Source of the DNA: a virus
DNA: 38,238 nt
Strand: one strand, 5' to 3'
Virus record (IMG/VR): IMGVR_UViG_3300046028_005467
Span: 1-38,238 of that record
Notes under the pieces: generated by a model
Databases searched by the model: none
What the model was told of the DNA's origin: nothing
The model's input: the letters and a program-made list of their open reading frames with translations, nothing else
Shown here: positions 20,094 to 27,533 of the stretch, one piece after another
How the letters are laid out: every line of letters starts with the position of its first letter
How positions within the stretch are numbered: position 1 is the stretch's first letter
Made by a program: the position numbers and the translations under genes

Positions 20094-20322
20094 ATTGGGC
20101 GCGAGGCTTAGGTTGTTTCACCTCTAGCTTGAAGCCTGGATGCAGGTGGGCGTGGCGCACAAGCTGGTCGATTATGCGCCCCAATGGAAGGCCGTAGGTG
20201 CTTCTCCAGGCCTCGATGCAAAGCTCAGTAGCCTTGGCCACGAAGGGGCCGCGCTTGTGGCCTAAACGCACCCTTGGCACGCCGTCCTCAGGCTTTGGCC
20301 CGCGCCTTTTGTGCTTAGTCAT
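20092..20322 (-). CDS. Small basic protein, ribbon-helix-helix-like, 76 aa
   Basis: A basic N-terminus (MTKHKRRGPKPEDGVPRVRL) followed by TELCIEAWRSTYGLPLGRII then DQLVRHA, a helix-turn-helix spacing as in ribbon-helix-helix proteins (GLPLGRIIDQLV). Possibly a DNA-binding regulator. It is the last gene of the leftward early cluster; the stop lies in the terminator. It starts within the stop of the upstream gene (ATGA). Confidence 0.55.
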   Translation of the reverse strand: MTKHKRRGPKPEDGVPRVRLGHKRGPFVAKATELCIEAWRSTYGLPLGRIIDQLVRHAHLHPGFKLEVKQPKPRAQ

Positions 20323-20498
20323 TTTTTAAGGAGTTGAGTGATCGGGGTAAATCCAGCGGGCTGCCATGCTTGCGGCTCTTTGGCTTCTAGCTTGTCAGCA
20401 TAGCGGGCAATGGTTTGGGCCGCTTTATGCTGCCCGTTAATTTGCAGACCGTAGGCAAAGCGCCTTGCGACGGTTGAATCATCTGGGCGGGTTTTCAT
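20319..20498 (-). CDS. Hypothetical protein, 59 aa
   Basis: It starts at ATG 20498 (MKTRPDDSTVARRFAYGLQI) between the upstream stop (20516) and the four-base overlap with the next gene. Helical and basic (HKAAQTIARYADKLEAKEPQ). No family is recognised. Confidence 0.55.
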   Translation of the reverse strand: MKTRPDDSTVARRFAYGLQINGQHKAAQTIARYADKLEAKEPQAWQPAGFTPITQLLKK

Positions 20499-20515
20499 AG
20501 GTAAAGGTCTTTGAT

Positions 20516-20770
20516 TTAGGTTTTCGGGAAAGGCCACAAGGCGATTCCGTGATAAGCGCAAAACTCTTTCAGGGCTTTCTTGCTATTGAATCCGTGCGAC
20601 AGACGCGATTTTTGGTGTGGTGGGCAACTTCCGGCAATAAATAGCGCGTAAAACGCAACCGCGCCATGATAGGGTTGCCCGTCAACATAGGAAACAAGGC
20701 AAATCTGAATAGCTTCAAACGCATTGCTTCCGCCCATTGATTTATAGATTTTATGTTTCATATGGTTCAC
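20516..20770 (-). CDS. Hypothetical protein, 84 aa
   Basis: It starts at GTG 20770 inside the upstream stop (GTGA) or at ATG 20761. Aromatic and His/Cys-containing (CLVSYVDGQPYHGAVAFYAL, GSCPPHQKSRLSHGF). Unknown role. Confidence 0.55.
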   Translation of the reverse strand: MNHMKHKIYKSMGGSNAFEAIQICLVSYVDGQPYHGAVAFYALFIAGSCPPHQKSRLSHGFNSKKALKEFCAYHGIALWPFPKT

Positions 20771-20895
20771 TCATTTTCGTTATAGTCCTTTTGGATCTCT
20801 TTAGTGACAAGCCAGCACTCCCAAAGAGCGCGGGCTGCAATGGCGCAAGGTATCCCGAAGAAAACGAAGAGGATGATGATTGTAAGGGTGTCCAT
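20767..20895 (-). CDS. Small membrane protein, 42 aa
   Basis: MDTLTIIILFVFFGIPCAIA followed by ARALWECWLVTKEIQKDYNE: one N-terminal transmembrane segment and a charged cytoplasmic tail. It overlaps the next start by four bases. Possibly an early-expressed envelope protein, for example in exclusion of other phages; function not shown. Confidence 0.55.
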   Translation of the reverse strand: MDTLTIIILFVFFGIPCAIAARALWECWLVTKEIQKDYNENE

Positions 20896-20913
20896 TGGGT
20901 TAATTACCGCCAA

Positions 20914-21576
20914 TTAAGCGGGTTTATTGGCGTTGGTTAATTGCTCGTTAAATTGGCCCAGCAATCCGCGATGTAGGTCTTTGGAAAGCTCTAGGCGGAA
21001 CCGATAGACCCAACGGGCGTCACTAAATTCCTCTTTGGCCGCAAGCCCTTTGCCCGCAAGAAAGCCCCGCATATTCTCCATAGCGCCAAGCGTTGCTTTA
21101 GTAAGCCAAAAGCAAAAGATGCCTACGCCGTATTCGGTCTCATAAAAGCCCCAACGGTTAAGGGCCGTTTCCATTTCCGGGGCCGCAAATCGGGCTTGCA
21201 CTTGTGCCAATAGCTTTTCCTTAAAGAACATATGCAAGGCGTGGTGGCCGTAGGCATATTCCCGCTTTTCGGGCGTCATGGCTTCCCATCTGTTGCCCTC
21301 GCCATAGCTTGCATAGGTGGCCGGGTCCGGTTCGCGGTATTTAGACGTAAAGGCCGTAATGAAAGACCGAAGCATCTTTTCGTCATGCTTTGGGGTTTTC
21401 CAGTCAAAACCAACGGTTCGCTCGGTTAGTGGCAAGGTAAGCCCCACAAAGTAAACCGTTTCAGGATCCAGCGTTTCGCCCGCTTGGGCTGTTTCCCGCC
21501 AGTTAATCCGTTTGGATATCGCGAAGTTGCGGCCAGTGGCCGCGCAAATCAGATTCGTGAAAGCTTTTGTGTCCAT
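20914..21576 (-). CDS. Hypothetical protein, 220 aa
   Basis: One of the two largest proteins of the early cluster. No motif is recognised. It is soluble, rich in aromatic and charged residues, with predicted helices (FFKEKLLAQVQARFAAPEME; LSKDLHRGLLGQFNEQLTNA) and a mixed middle (VYFVGLTLPLTERTVGFDWK). An early host-takeover or anti-defence protein is the usual role at such positions, but nothing here proves it. Confidence 0.65.
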   Translation of the reverse strand: MDTKAFTNLICAATGRNFAISKRINWRETAQAGETLDPETVYFVGLTLPLTERTVGFDWKTPKHDEKMLRSFITAFTSKYREPDPATYASYGEGNRWEAMTPEKREYAYGHHALHMFFKEKLLAQVQARFAAPEMETALNRWGFYETEYGVGIFCFWLTKATLGAMENMRGFLAGKGLAAKEEFSDARWVYRFRLELSKDLHRGLLGQFNEQLTNANKPA

Positions 21577-21599
21577 GTTTCTAGTGTGTTTCTATGGCT

Positions 21600-21779
21600 T
21601 TACAGGGCAAATGACAGGGCAAGGCATACCAGACCTACCAAGCCCAGCACAAAGGCCACCATAGGCAAATGGCGGGGCAAGGTGGGCCAGGCTGCGGACA
21701 GGATGCGGTTGGAGTATGCGACATACTCGGACGGCTTAGGCAAGCGCGGGTTGGAATCCTTGGCAAGTTGGGTTGTCAT
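21600..21779 (-). CDS. Small membrane protein, 59 aa
   Basis: A soluble N-terminal half (MTTQLAKDSNPRLPKPSEYV) and a C-terminal transmembrane segment (MVAFVLGLVGLVCLALSFAL). It is the third one-segment membrane protein on this strand. No family is recognised. Confidence 0.55.
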   Translation of the reverse strand: MTTQLAKDSNPRLPKPSEYVAYSNRILSAAWPTLPRHLPMVAFVLGLVGLVCLALSFAL

Positions 21780-21791
21780 TGGGGCAAAGGG

Positions 21792-22127
21792 TTAGAAGCC
21801 CTGGATAATGACAGCGCCGCCGTCCACCTCTATGACTTGCGTATTGTCGCGCAAATACTCCAACGCGGCCTTTTCCGCCGTGTCTGCATCATCTTCATGC
21901 GTATCGGGTTTAAACCCTTGTTCCATTGCGGCAACTAAGGCGCTTTCGTGCTCCGAGTAATCGCAGCAAATGGCGATAACGTCTAGTTCCATTTCTTCGC
22001 CTGTGCCGTCCTCGATCTCCTCCAGGTGGTCAAACAAGGCCGAAAGGCCGTCATGTGAGAAATTGCTTGTCCTGTTGCAACGCTCGAAAGCGTTGCGGAA
22101 TTGATAATAATCGATGGTTTGTTTCAT
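21792..22127 (-). CDS. Conserved phage hypothetical (acidic), 111 aa
   Basis: Carries the pattern YYQFRNAFERCNRTSNFSHD, ALFDHLEEIEDGTGEEMELD and VIAICCDYSEHE, common in hypothetical proteins of many phages and plasmids. Strongly acidic, ending in a beta segment (TQVIEVDGGAVIIQGF). It has a clear Shine-Dalgarno (AGGAG about 9 bases upstream), unusual here, suggesting strong early expression. Function unknown; the acidity makes DNA mimicry conceivable. Confidence 0.75.
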   Translation of the reverse strand: MKQTIDYYQFRNAFERCNRTSNFSHDGLSALFDHLEEIEDGTGEEMELDVIAICCDYSEHESALVAAMEQGFKPDTHEDDADTAEKAALEYLRDNTQVIEVDGGAVIIQGF

Positions 22128-22214
22128 GTTTATATCTCCTGTTTTTTTGTTTCCTGTTCACCCCAAAACCCCGCCCCGGCAAAGGGCAGGGCGAGGGGTT
22201 GAGGTCGCGTTGAA

Positions 22215-22436
22215 TTAGCTTCCAGACGCGAGTCCGGAATAATAGGCCGCCATGGCCTGTGCTTTCTCCCGCGCCGCCCTGAATGGCCCGTATTTCATTT
22301 GCGCGCCGTACCACAAAGAGCCTTCCCCAATGTCTCGCCATTCGGCGGAGAGGCGCGGAAGAGTTGAGGCGAAACCGGACAAGGTGCGGCCCGTTTTTGT
22401 GTTTTGGCGGACTACGAGACGGCAAGGGTGATTCAT
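22215..22436 (-). CDS. Hypothetical protein, 73 aa
   Basis: MNHPCRLVVRQNTKTGRTLS, then EWRDIGEGSLWYGAQMKYGP and a C-terminal helix (AREKAQAMAAYYSGLASGS). It stands alone with flanking gaps of 87 and 44 bases. No family. Confidence 0.55.
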   Translation of the reverse strand: MNHPCRLVVRQNTKTGRTLSGFASTLPRLSAEWRDIGEGSLWYGAQMKYGPFRAAREKAQAMAAYYSGLASGS

Positions 22437-22480
22437 GTTATTTTTTCCTGTTATAGTTTAACTGTTGCAGCAAAAGGTAT

Positions 22481-22687
22481 TTATTTGCACGTTAATATCT
22501 TCCCGTCCTTTAGGGTTGCCGTTGCATACCATTTGTGGGGTAACGGATAATGTGGACCCTCCAGGCAAACGCTTCCCTCTGTCTTGGCAGGGAACAATCC
22601 TCCAGGTTGAAAGGTATCAATGACGGCTCCGGCCTTTAAGTCGGACATCAATTCCTTCTTGGTCTTATAGTTTTTGAGTGTGTACAT
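22481..22687 (-). CDS. Hypothetical protein, 68 aa
   Basis: MYTLKNYKTKKELMSDLKAG, then TFQPGGLFPAKTEGSVCLEG and a beta-rich end (KWYATATLKDGKILTCK), a pattern typical of small phage proteins of unknown function. It lies four bases after the next upstream gene. Confidence 0.65.
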   Translation of the reverse strand: MYTLKNYKTKKELMSDLKAGAVIDTFQPGGLFPAKTEGSVCLEGPHYPLPHKWYATATLKDGKILTCK

Positions 22688-22691
22688 GGTA

Positions 22692-22901
22692 TTATTGGGT
22701 TAAGCTAACACTGCGATACGTTTCTTGATCGAAAATATAATTAACAGGGTCATTTGACTCGATTGCGCGCGAATCCGTTGGCACAAACCAGCGCCCTAGC
22801 AATTCATGACCGGCGGATTTCGCCTCTTCTTCCGTTGCGTATACGCAAGCGTTGCTTGCCCATTTACCGTCAACTAATACCTCCATTTTATATGTTTTCA
22901 T
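22692..22901 (-). CDS. Hypothetical protein, 69 aa
   Basis: MKTYKMEVLVDGKWASNACV, YATEEEAKSAGHELLGRWFV, PTDSRAIESNDPVNY: a beta-beta-alpha arrangement shared by many small plasmid and phage proteins of unknown role (V.VDGKW..N...F.T..EA). Related in general pattern to the gene at 23863. Confidence 0.68.
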   Translation of the reverse strand: MKTYKMEVLVDGKWASNACVYATEEEAKSAGHELLGRWFVPTDSRAIESNDPVNYIFDQETYRSVSLTQ

Positions 22902-22916
22902 TCTGATGCGTTGGGT

Positions 22917-23093
22917 TTATTGTTTCACTAAAGCAATCTTGATTTCCCTGCAATCGTAAGCCGGATATCCGGCCCGTTCGTTTGCAATCCACTTTGCAAA
23001 GCGCTTATTTATCGTGTCAACTATTTGAACCGATTTGTCTCCGTTAAATCGGATAAACGTGACTTTCCATGTCCTGACCTTAGGGATATTCAT
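22917..23093 (-). CDS. Small basic protein, 58 aa
   Basis: MNIPKVRTWKVTFIRFNGDK, SVQIVDTINKRFAKWIANER, AGYPAYDCREIKIALVKQ: beta strand, helix, strand. It fills the 192-base gap between flanking genes in the same direction. No family is recognised. Confidence 0.58.
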   Translation of the reverse strand: MNIPKVRTWKVTFIRFNGDKSVQIVDTINKRFAKWIANERAGYPAYDCREIKIALVKQ

Positions 23094-23113
23094 TTGGCTT
23101 GATAGGTTGAATA

Positions 23114-23827
23114 TTAGGCCGACATAGCAACAGCTGCGGCCTTGGCTTCCTTGCTGCCATGTGGATTAATCCAAATTGAAGGAAGCCGGGCTTTGCTTAG
23201 TCCGGAGCAAAGCTTGCAGGAAGCACAGGAAATCCCCTTAGTTTCTGAGAGACATTCCAGGCTTTCCACTGGTTTGACCGGCGATGCGTGAAAGGTCCGA
23301 AAGCCTAGGCTTTGCGCTAGGCGAAAGGAAGACTCCGTTTCCGTTGATGCCATGAAATACTTGGCATACTCGGCCGCAAATGGATTCGTTTTCCAATCGT
23401 GAAAATACCCGGTCCAACCGGCCGAAACACTTGCAATGGACTTGACGACCGAAACAGGCAAAAGAGAGGGATTGCCGTATGCTCCAAACCGGACTTTCCG
23501 ACCAGCGAAAACCGTAGCATAGTCCACAGGATTCAAAACCGGGTAAATTCCGCGATGAAAGCCACGCCAAACCGACAATGGAGCCTGTACAACGTTTACG
23601 TAGCATCCTTTTCCGGATGCAAAGGGACAGTCCTTGCAAACCGTCGACGCATCTAAACCAGTACGCACAGCGTCAACCGGTGAAACATCGCGAAGCAGGA
23701 ACCAGATTTGAACCATATCACCGGTTTTCCGATTTTCGCTCCTTAGTGTGGCAACGCAAATGTACGGTTTGCCGTCGATGGTTGATTCGTGCAGCAAATA
23801 TCCGGTTGGTCTTATGTTTGATTTCAT
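23114..23827 (-). CDS. Cysteine-rich phage protein of unknown function, 237 aa
   Basis: Two Cys clusters: VCKDCPFASGKGCYVN (about 63-78) and ISCASCKLCSGLSKAR near the C-terminus. Between them are RKVRFGAYGNPSLLPVSVVK and GWTGYFHDWK. This layout occurs in phage proteins of unknown function that are often single-copy early genes. The clusters could hold zinc or an iron-sulfur centre; the N-terminal CxxC...C might be catalytic. It is among the best candidates here for an undescribed enzyme, but I cannot assign a reaction. Confidence 0.7.
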   Translation of the reverse strand: MKSNIRPTGYLLHESTIDGKPYICVATLRSENRKTGDMVQIWFLLRDVSPVDAVRTGLDASTVCKDCPFASGKGCYVNVVQAPLSVWRGFHRGIYPVLNPVDYATVFAGRKVRFGAYGNPSLLPVSVVKSIASVSAGWTGYFHDWKTNPFAAEYAKYFMASTETESSFRLAQSLGFRTFHASPVKPVESLECLSETKGISCASCKLCSGLSKARLPSIWINPHGSKEAKAAAVAMSA

Positions 23828-23862
23828 GGATGTTTTTTTGTTTCGTTGAGCCGTTGCGGGCG

Positions 23863-24051
23863 TTAGATAGCCTCAACCATTTCGCGCTGAACCGAGAACC
23901 GAACCGCGCCATAAGCGGAATCCAGTCGATCCGCAGCATTGTGGGCGCTGCGCAAGGTCGAATACTTGCCCGAGGTCTGAAGGCCGGTCCGACAATCGAT
24001 CAAAACGAAGTGATGCGTCCCCTCTGTGGTCTTTGTGTTTTTGTCTTTCAT
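23863..24051 (-). CDS. Hypothetical protein, 62 aa
   Basis: It starts at ATG 24051 (MKDKNTKTTEGTHHFVLIDC) in preference to a start overlapping the upstream gene. It continues GKYSTLRSAHNAADRLDSAY and VRFSVQREMVEAI: strand-helix-strand. No family. Confidence 0.55.
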   Translation of the reverse strand: MKDKNTKTTEGTHHFVLIDCRTGLQTSGKYSTLRSAHNAADRLDSAYGAVRFSVQREMVEAI

Positions 24052-24073
24052 ATGAGTAGACCCTTGCGGGCTG

Positions 24074-24292
24074 TTAGCTGTTAGCTTCTTCCGTTTCATC
24101 AAGGACGCTAGAGGCAATGTCACTGGCAATCCTGCATTGTTTTCCGATACGCTGAGCCCCTGCCGAACGGCTGGGCTTGTCCAGGTGCGCGTCGGCCCAG
24201 TCTAACCTGTCCATTGCGATTTTCAGCGCATCGCGCAGTCGCGCGCGCAGAATCCTGATTTGCTCTGTCTGCTTTGTGTATTTGTTTTCCAT
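24074..24292 (-). CDS. Small helical protein, 72 aa, first gene of early cluster
   Basis: It starts at ATG 24292 (MENKYTKQTEQIRILRARLR), though an in-frame ATG 20 codons earlier exists. Entirely helical and charged (DALKIAMDRLDWADAHLDKP, GKQCRIASDIASSVLDETEE). It is divergent from the plus-strand promoter at 24314. A weak leftward -10-like TATAAA near 24380 is the only promoter candidate I see for this cluster. Confidence 0.5.
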   Translation of the reverse strand: MENKYTKQTEQIRILRARLRDALKIAMDRLDWADAHLDKPSRSAGAQRIGKQCRIASDIASSVLDETEEANS

Positions 24293-24313
24293 GGCACAGA
24301 GACAATCACAGCG

Positions 24314-24322
24314 TGCTATAAT
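24314..24322 (+). promoter_or_regulatory. Extended -10 promoter (TGcTATAAT), rightward
   Basis: GCGTGCTATAATTGAC: perfect TATAAT with TGn. It is the first plus-strand promoter before the terminase genes, leaving a 5' leader of about 500 bases. It is followed by an AGTTC/GAACT inverted repeat near 24409-24423 that could be an operator. Confidence 0.5.
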
Positions 24323-24568
24323 TGACGAGACAAATCTAAAAGTCTTTTCCATGCCAAGCTCGCAACTTTCTTTTCCCTTCTTTATAACCATGCTAAACCC
24401 CACGCTAGTTCAAATGGAACTGAACTAACCTTGAGGCAACCTAGTGGCAATGCTTGCGGAACCTTCCGGAACCCATCCCCCCCACTTGGCAAAATCCCCG
24501 CAAAGAGAACGAGACTCACGCCGGATCAGTCGCTGGTCAGTCGTGTATCACGCGTTGCCTAGTGTGCA

Positions 24569-24583
24569 GGGGGGGGGAGGGGG
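24569..24583 (+). repeat. Poly-G tract G9-A-G5
   Basis: The longest homopolymer-like run in the window, in non-coding DNA before the terminase genes. Prone to length variation and sequencing error. Confidence 0.9.
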
Positions 24584-24627
24584 TCAATCGCGGCGGCTAC
24601 GCTAAGTATCTATATTGGTCTGGTGCC

Positions 24628-24771
24628 ATGTTAAAAAAATATGCAAAGGTGGCGGGATGCAGGTGGTGGGTGTTGTGGGGAGATGTTATTTCTAGGTGGT
24701 ATGCCATCCCCCCAGCGGGATGGTGGAAGGGATTTTACAAGTCTGTCAATAGCAAAGATGGTTTATTTTAA
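24628..24771 (+). CDS. Doubtful small Trp-rich ORF, 47 aa
   Basis: MLKKYAKVAGCRWWVLWGDV then ISRWYAIPPAGWWKGFYKSV. It has ATG and stop but no ribosome-binding site, and its Trp/Gly richness follows from the G-rich DNA. It lies before the terminase promoter. It may be only a chance frame. Confidence 0.25.
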   Translation: MLKKYAKVAGCRWWVLWGDVISRWYAIPPAGWWKGFYKSVNSKDGLF

Positions 24772-24776
24772 AAATT

Positions 24777-24785
24777 TGGTATAAA
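24777..24785 (+). promoter_or_regulatory. Extended -10 promoter (TGgTATAAA) before terminase
   Basis: TTTGGTATAAAAGG: TGn plus TATAAA (5/6), about 55 bases before the terminase small subunit start. No -35. A GGGGG-TAT-CCCCC hairpin follows in the leader. Confidence 0.5.
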
Positions 24786-24840
24786 AGGTGGTGGTGTAGG
24801 CATGGGGGTATCCCCCTATTGACAGGGGTGTTAATATCTA

Positions 24841-25359
24841 TTGGTGGATAAAGAAACGAACATGGTGTCGCCGGTAATCGTTAGTAGTGTGGCACTTAGC
24901 CGGAGCAAGGGTATTGAGCATAAGGATCCGAGGATGGCTGTTATGGCGTTGGAGATGTTGTGTACGGGCAAGGGGTACAAGGAGGTGGAGTTGGCGACGG
25001 GGTTGGGTTTTGACATTTTGGTTGGGTTGCGTGCTAGGCATAACATGGCTATTGATGTTAGGCGGAAGCAGCTTGCGGAGGATGGTTTTGAGATGGCGGA
25101 GGGTTTGCGATTGTTGGCGAAGCAGAAGATGTTGCAGCTCAGTGAAGACCCGGAGGCGTTGGCGAAGGTGAACCTGAGGGACTTGGCGGTGTCGTATGGT
25201 GTGGCGGTGGACAAGGGGATGTTGGCGTTGGACGGGAACAAGGTGACGGTGGAGTATGTGAGCAAGCGTCCTAGTTTGGCTGATGCGCAGGCGGCAATCA
25301 ATGAGGCGAGGGAGGCGTTGCAGAAGGAAGCTATTGCCGTGGATGCGGAGGTTGCCTGA
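24841..25359 (+). CDS. Terminase small subunit (TerS-like)
   Basis: 172 residues from TTG 24841; GTG 24844 and ATG 24862 are alternatives. The helical N-terminal half, MAVMALEMLCTGKGYKEVEL then TGLGFDILVGLRARHN, looks like a DNA-binding helix-turn-helix. Later helices (KQKMLQLSEDPEALAKVNLR, DAQAAINEAREALQKEA) suit oligomerisation. It overlaps terL by one base (TGATG). Codon use is striking: Leu is nearly always TTG and third positions are mostly G, unlike neighbouring genes. Assigned by position and architecture. Confidence 0.75.
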   Translation: MVDKETNMVSPVIVSSVALSRSKGIEHKDPRMAVMALEMLCTGKGYKEVELATGLGFDILVGLRARHNMAIDVRRKQLAEDGFEMAEGLRLLAKQKMLQLSEDPEALAKVNLRDLAVSYGVAVDKGMLALDGNKVTVEYVSKRPSLADAQAAINEAREALQKEAIAVDAEVA

Positions 25360-26969
25360 TGGCTTTGAAGTGGAAGAAGCATGAGATATTGACGCCTCCT
25401 TCTCAGGAGGACTTGTCGAAGATGCAGCCGGAGAAGCTGGCGGAGCTTCATGAGATTTACCACCAGGCGATAGCGAACGCTGATGCCGACCCCTATCGGT
25501 ATGGCTTCAAGTTGCCGCATTGGCATATTGCCAACGAGGAGCTGGCGCATTTCAACGAGATATTATGCAGCGGGGGCAATCGTAGTGGCAAGACGACATA
25601 TGCGGCCAGGTGTGTGGTGCAGGCGGCGATTGAGAATCCCGGCTCAATGATTTTTTGTTTTGCGCAGAACAATGACGTTTCGATCAGGCAGCAACAGAGT
25701 GCGGTTTATGACGCGCTTCCCGCAGAGCTTCGCAAGAAGGTTCTGGGTGCAGAAGAAAACATTAGTTACACACGAAAGAATGGCTTTTCCAAATCGTCTC
25801 TTATCCTTCCCGGCACGCACTCGCAGATTGTCTTCAAGACCTATGCGCAGTTCCTTAACAATGACACGATTCTGGAGGGGTCCGAGCTTGGTAGCCGTGA
25901 GCCTGCGTGGACTAACATTGGCGCTTGGTGCGACGAGTATCTTATTGGGCCGGAGCTTATTGCCACCCTTCGTTTTCGTTTGGCGACGCGCAACGCAAAG
26001 CTCATTGTTACGTTCACGCCGATTGACGGCTATACGGAGGTGGTTCGTGACTATCTTGAGGGGGCCAAGACGACAAAGACAAAGCAGGCTGCGCTGCTTG
26101 GGGGACGCCTCGTTCCATTCGTTCAGCACAGCAAAAACAGAAATGCCGCCATCATTTACTTTCACTCCGAAGACAACCCGTTTGGTGGCTACGAGCGTAT
26201 TGCGTCTGACCTCAAGGGGCGGAGTGAAGAAGACATCCTGACCCGTGCCTATGGCGTTCCCACCAAGAGTGCCAGCAGCCGGTTCCCTAATTTTAACGTG
26301 GAGGTGAATGTCCTGCCGCATGACAAGATGCCGACGAAGAACACGACGAAGTATATGGTGTTGGATCCGGCTGGCCGGAAGAATTGGTTTATGTGCTGGA
26401 TTGCGGTGGATGCGACGGAGACGTTCTACGTCTATCGGGAATGGCCGGACGTGGCCGTGGGCGATTGGGCGAAGTGGCACGGCGGGAAGTGGATTGGCGG
26501 CGAGGGCAGCAAGGGGTTGGGCTATGGCATGAAGGACTATGTGGATCTGATTTTGCAGATGGAGTCGGATAGCAACGATGTCATCTTTGAGCGGCTGATT
26601 GATCCCCGGCTGGGTGCGGCCAAGTATCAGGCGCAGAATGGGGCCAGCAGCATCATTGAGGATCTGGAAAACAACGGGCTTCTTTTTGTCCCGGCTCCGG
26701 GCCTGGACATTGAGGACGGGTTGCAGGCGTTGCAGACAAAGATGGCGTTCAACAGGAACAAGCCGGTGGATGGGCTCAACCGCCCTCACTTTTATATTTC
26801 CGACAGGTGCCAGAACATCATCACGGCCTTGCAGGAATACACGGGCGACGGCGGCAGCGACGAGGCCCAGAAAGACCCCATTGATGTGCTGCGTTATGCG
26901 GCCATTGATGGCATACAGTTTGTGGACGAGAAAAACAACAAGGCCACCAAACGTGGATTAGGATACTAA
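25359..26969 (+). CDS. terL: Terminase large subunit (packaging ATPase/nuclease)
   Basis: 536 residues. ATPase: Walker A CSGGNRSGKTT (70-80), Walker B IGAWCDE (187-193), coupling motif TFTPIDG (218-224). Nuclease (RNase H fold): D336 (YMVLDPAGR), D415 (RLIDPRLG) and D506/D509 (KDPIDVLRYA). This is the motor that pumps DNA into the prohead and cuts it; with TerS it recognises the packaging site. The length is normal for the family. The first base of the ATG is the last base of the TerS stop. Confidence 0.96.
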   Translation: MALKWKKHEILTPPSQEDLSKMQPEKLAELHEIYHQAIANADADPYRYGFKLPHWHIANEELAHFNEILCSGGNRSGKTTYAARCVVQAAIENPGSMIFCFAQNNDVSIRQQQSAVYDALPAELRKKVLGAEENISYTRKNGFSKSSLILPGTHSQIVFKTYAQFLNNDTILEGSELGSREPAWTNIGAWCDEYLIGPELIATLRFRLATRNAKLIVTFTPIDGYTEVVRDYLEGAKTTKTKQAALLGGRLVPFVQHSKNRNAAIIYFHSEDNPFGGYERIASDLKGRSEEDILTRAYGVPTKSASSRFPNFNVEVNVLPHDKMPTKNTTKYMVLDPAGRKNWFMCWIAVDATETFYVYREWPDVAVGDWAKWHGGKWIGGEGSKGLGYGMKDYVDLILQMESDSNDVIFERLIDPRLGAAKYQAQNGASSIIEDLENNGLLFVPAPGLDIEDGLQALQTKMAFNRNKPVDGLNRPHFYISDRCQNIITALQEYTGDGGSDEAQKDPIDVLRYAAIDGIQFVDEKNNKATKRGLGY

Positions 26970-27346
26970 TGAAAGTTAAAATTACAGAACTAGCAGAGGA
27001 GCTTGGGGTTAGCGTCAATGATTTGATGTTGCTCAAGGCAAAGAAACTTACGCCCGATGACTACACAGGACACGGGAAGAACACATGGTTCACCGAGGAT
27101 GCCGTTGTAAAAATCAGGCTGGCTTTGGACGTTCCAGAGTTTTCGCCAGATGTCTTGCAGGCCGAGTATATCCATGATGCCCCAAACCCCCGGTGGGTTT
27201 ATGCACACATACAAGGCGTTGGTGGTAAACGCGCCATTTTAATTCCACCAAAGCTGCGTGGTAAACTCAAGAACAAGAAATTCCCCGTCCATGCCATTAC
27301 AGACAATACAGGAACGACCTATCGACACGCATCCCTCATGGGATGA
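26969..27346 (+). CDS. Small protein with N-terminal HTH-like motif, 125 aa
   Basis: The N-terminal 27 residues (MKVKITELAEELGVSVNDLM then LKAKKL) resemble the short helix-turn-helix found at the start of bacterial IF2 and some DNA-binding proteins. The C-terminal half is beta-rich and basic (RAILIPPKLRGKLKNKKFPV). It overlaps the TerL stop by one base. Possibly a packaging accessory; no family is assigned. Confidence 0.6.
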   Translation: MKVKITELAEELGVSVNDLMLLKAKKLTPDDYTGHGKNTWFTEDAVVKIRLALDVPEFSPDVLQAEYIHDAPNPRWVYAHIQGVGGKRAILIPPKLRGKLKNKKFPVHAITDNTGTTYRHASLMG

Positions 27347-27533
27347 AACGTGTGACGATAATTGGATTGATTCTCATGTGGACCGCCTGTTGGGGTTCGA
27401 GATTCTTTACAGAGAACTTACGGGCAACCCGGACAATTTAAAGCCACGGATCATTTGCGAAAAAATTGGGGTTCATCCCACTTTTACGCATAGGGCCGTT
27501 GGTGAATTTATCGACAAGTTTAAAAATCTATGA
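27291..27533 (+). CDS. Hypothetical protein, 80 aa
   Basis: It starts at ATG 27291 inside the previous gene (56-base overlap) or at GTG 27258. It contains DRLLGFEILYRELTGNPDNL and EKIGVHPTFTHRAVGEFIDK, a helical unit. It ends with a four-base overlap (ATGA) into the portal gene, so it probably feeds portal translation. Unknown function. Confidence 0.55.
   Translation: MPLQTIQERPIDTHPSWDETCDDNWIDSHVDRLLGFEILYRELTGNPDNLKPRIICEKIGVHPTFTHRAVGEFIDKFKNL

Larger units (their letters stand above)
24423..24840. other. G-rich intergenic region upstream of terminase (pac/cos candidate)
   Basis: About 420 bases with only a doubtful 47-codon ORF. It contains a G9-A-G5 run (24569-24583), GGTGGCGGGATGCAGGTGGT with further G runs (24649-24682), a CCATCCC/GGGATGG hairpin (about 24702-24724) and GGGGG-TAT-CCCCC (24804-24816). 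Location before terS, strand-asymmetric G runs and hairpins suit a packaging recognition region. This is inference. Confidence 0.4.

Noticed and set aside
24454-24627. Upstream TTG-started extension of the Trp-rich ORF before terS
   Set aside because: The sequence is dictated by poly-G and lacks any start signal or recognisable protein character.
25644-26789. Long minus-strand open frame (381 codons) opposite terL
   Set aside because: Antisense shadow of a gene with complete terminase motifs; no start signal or recognisable domain.
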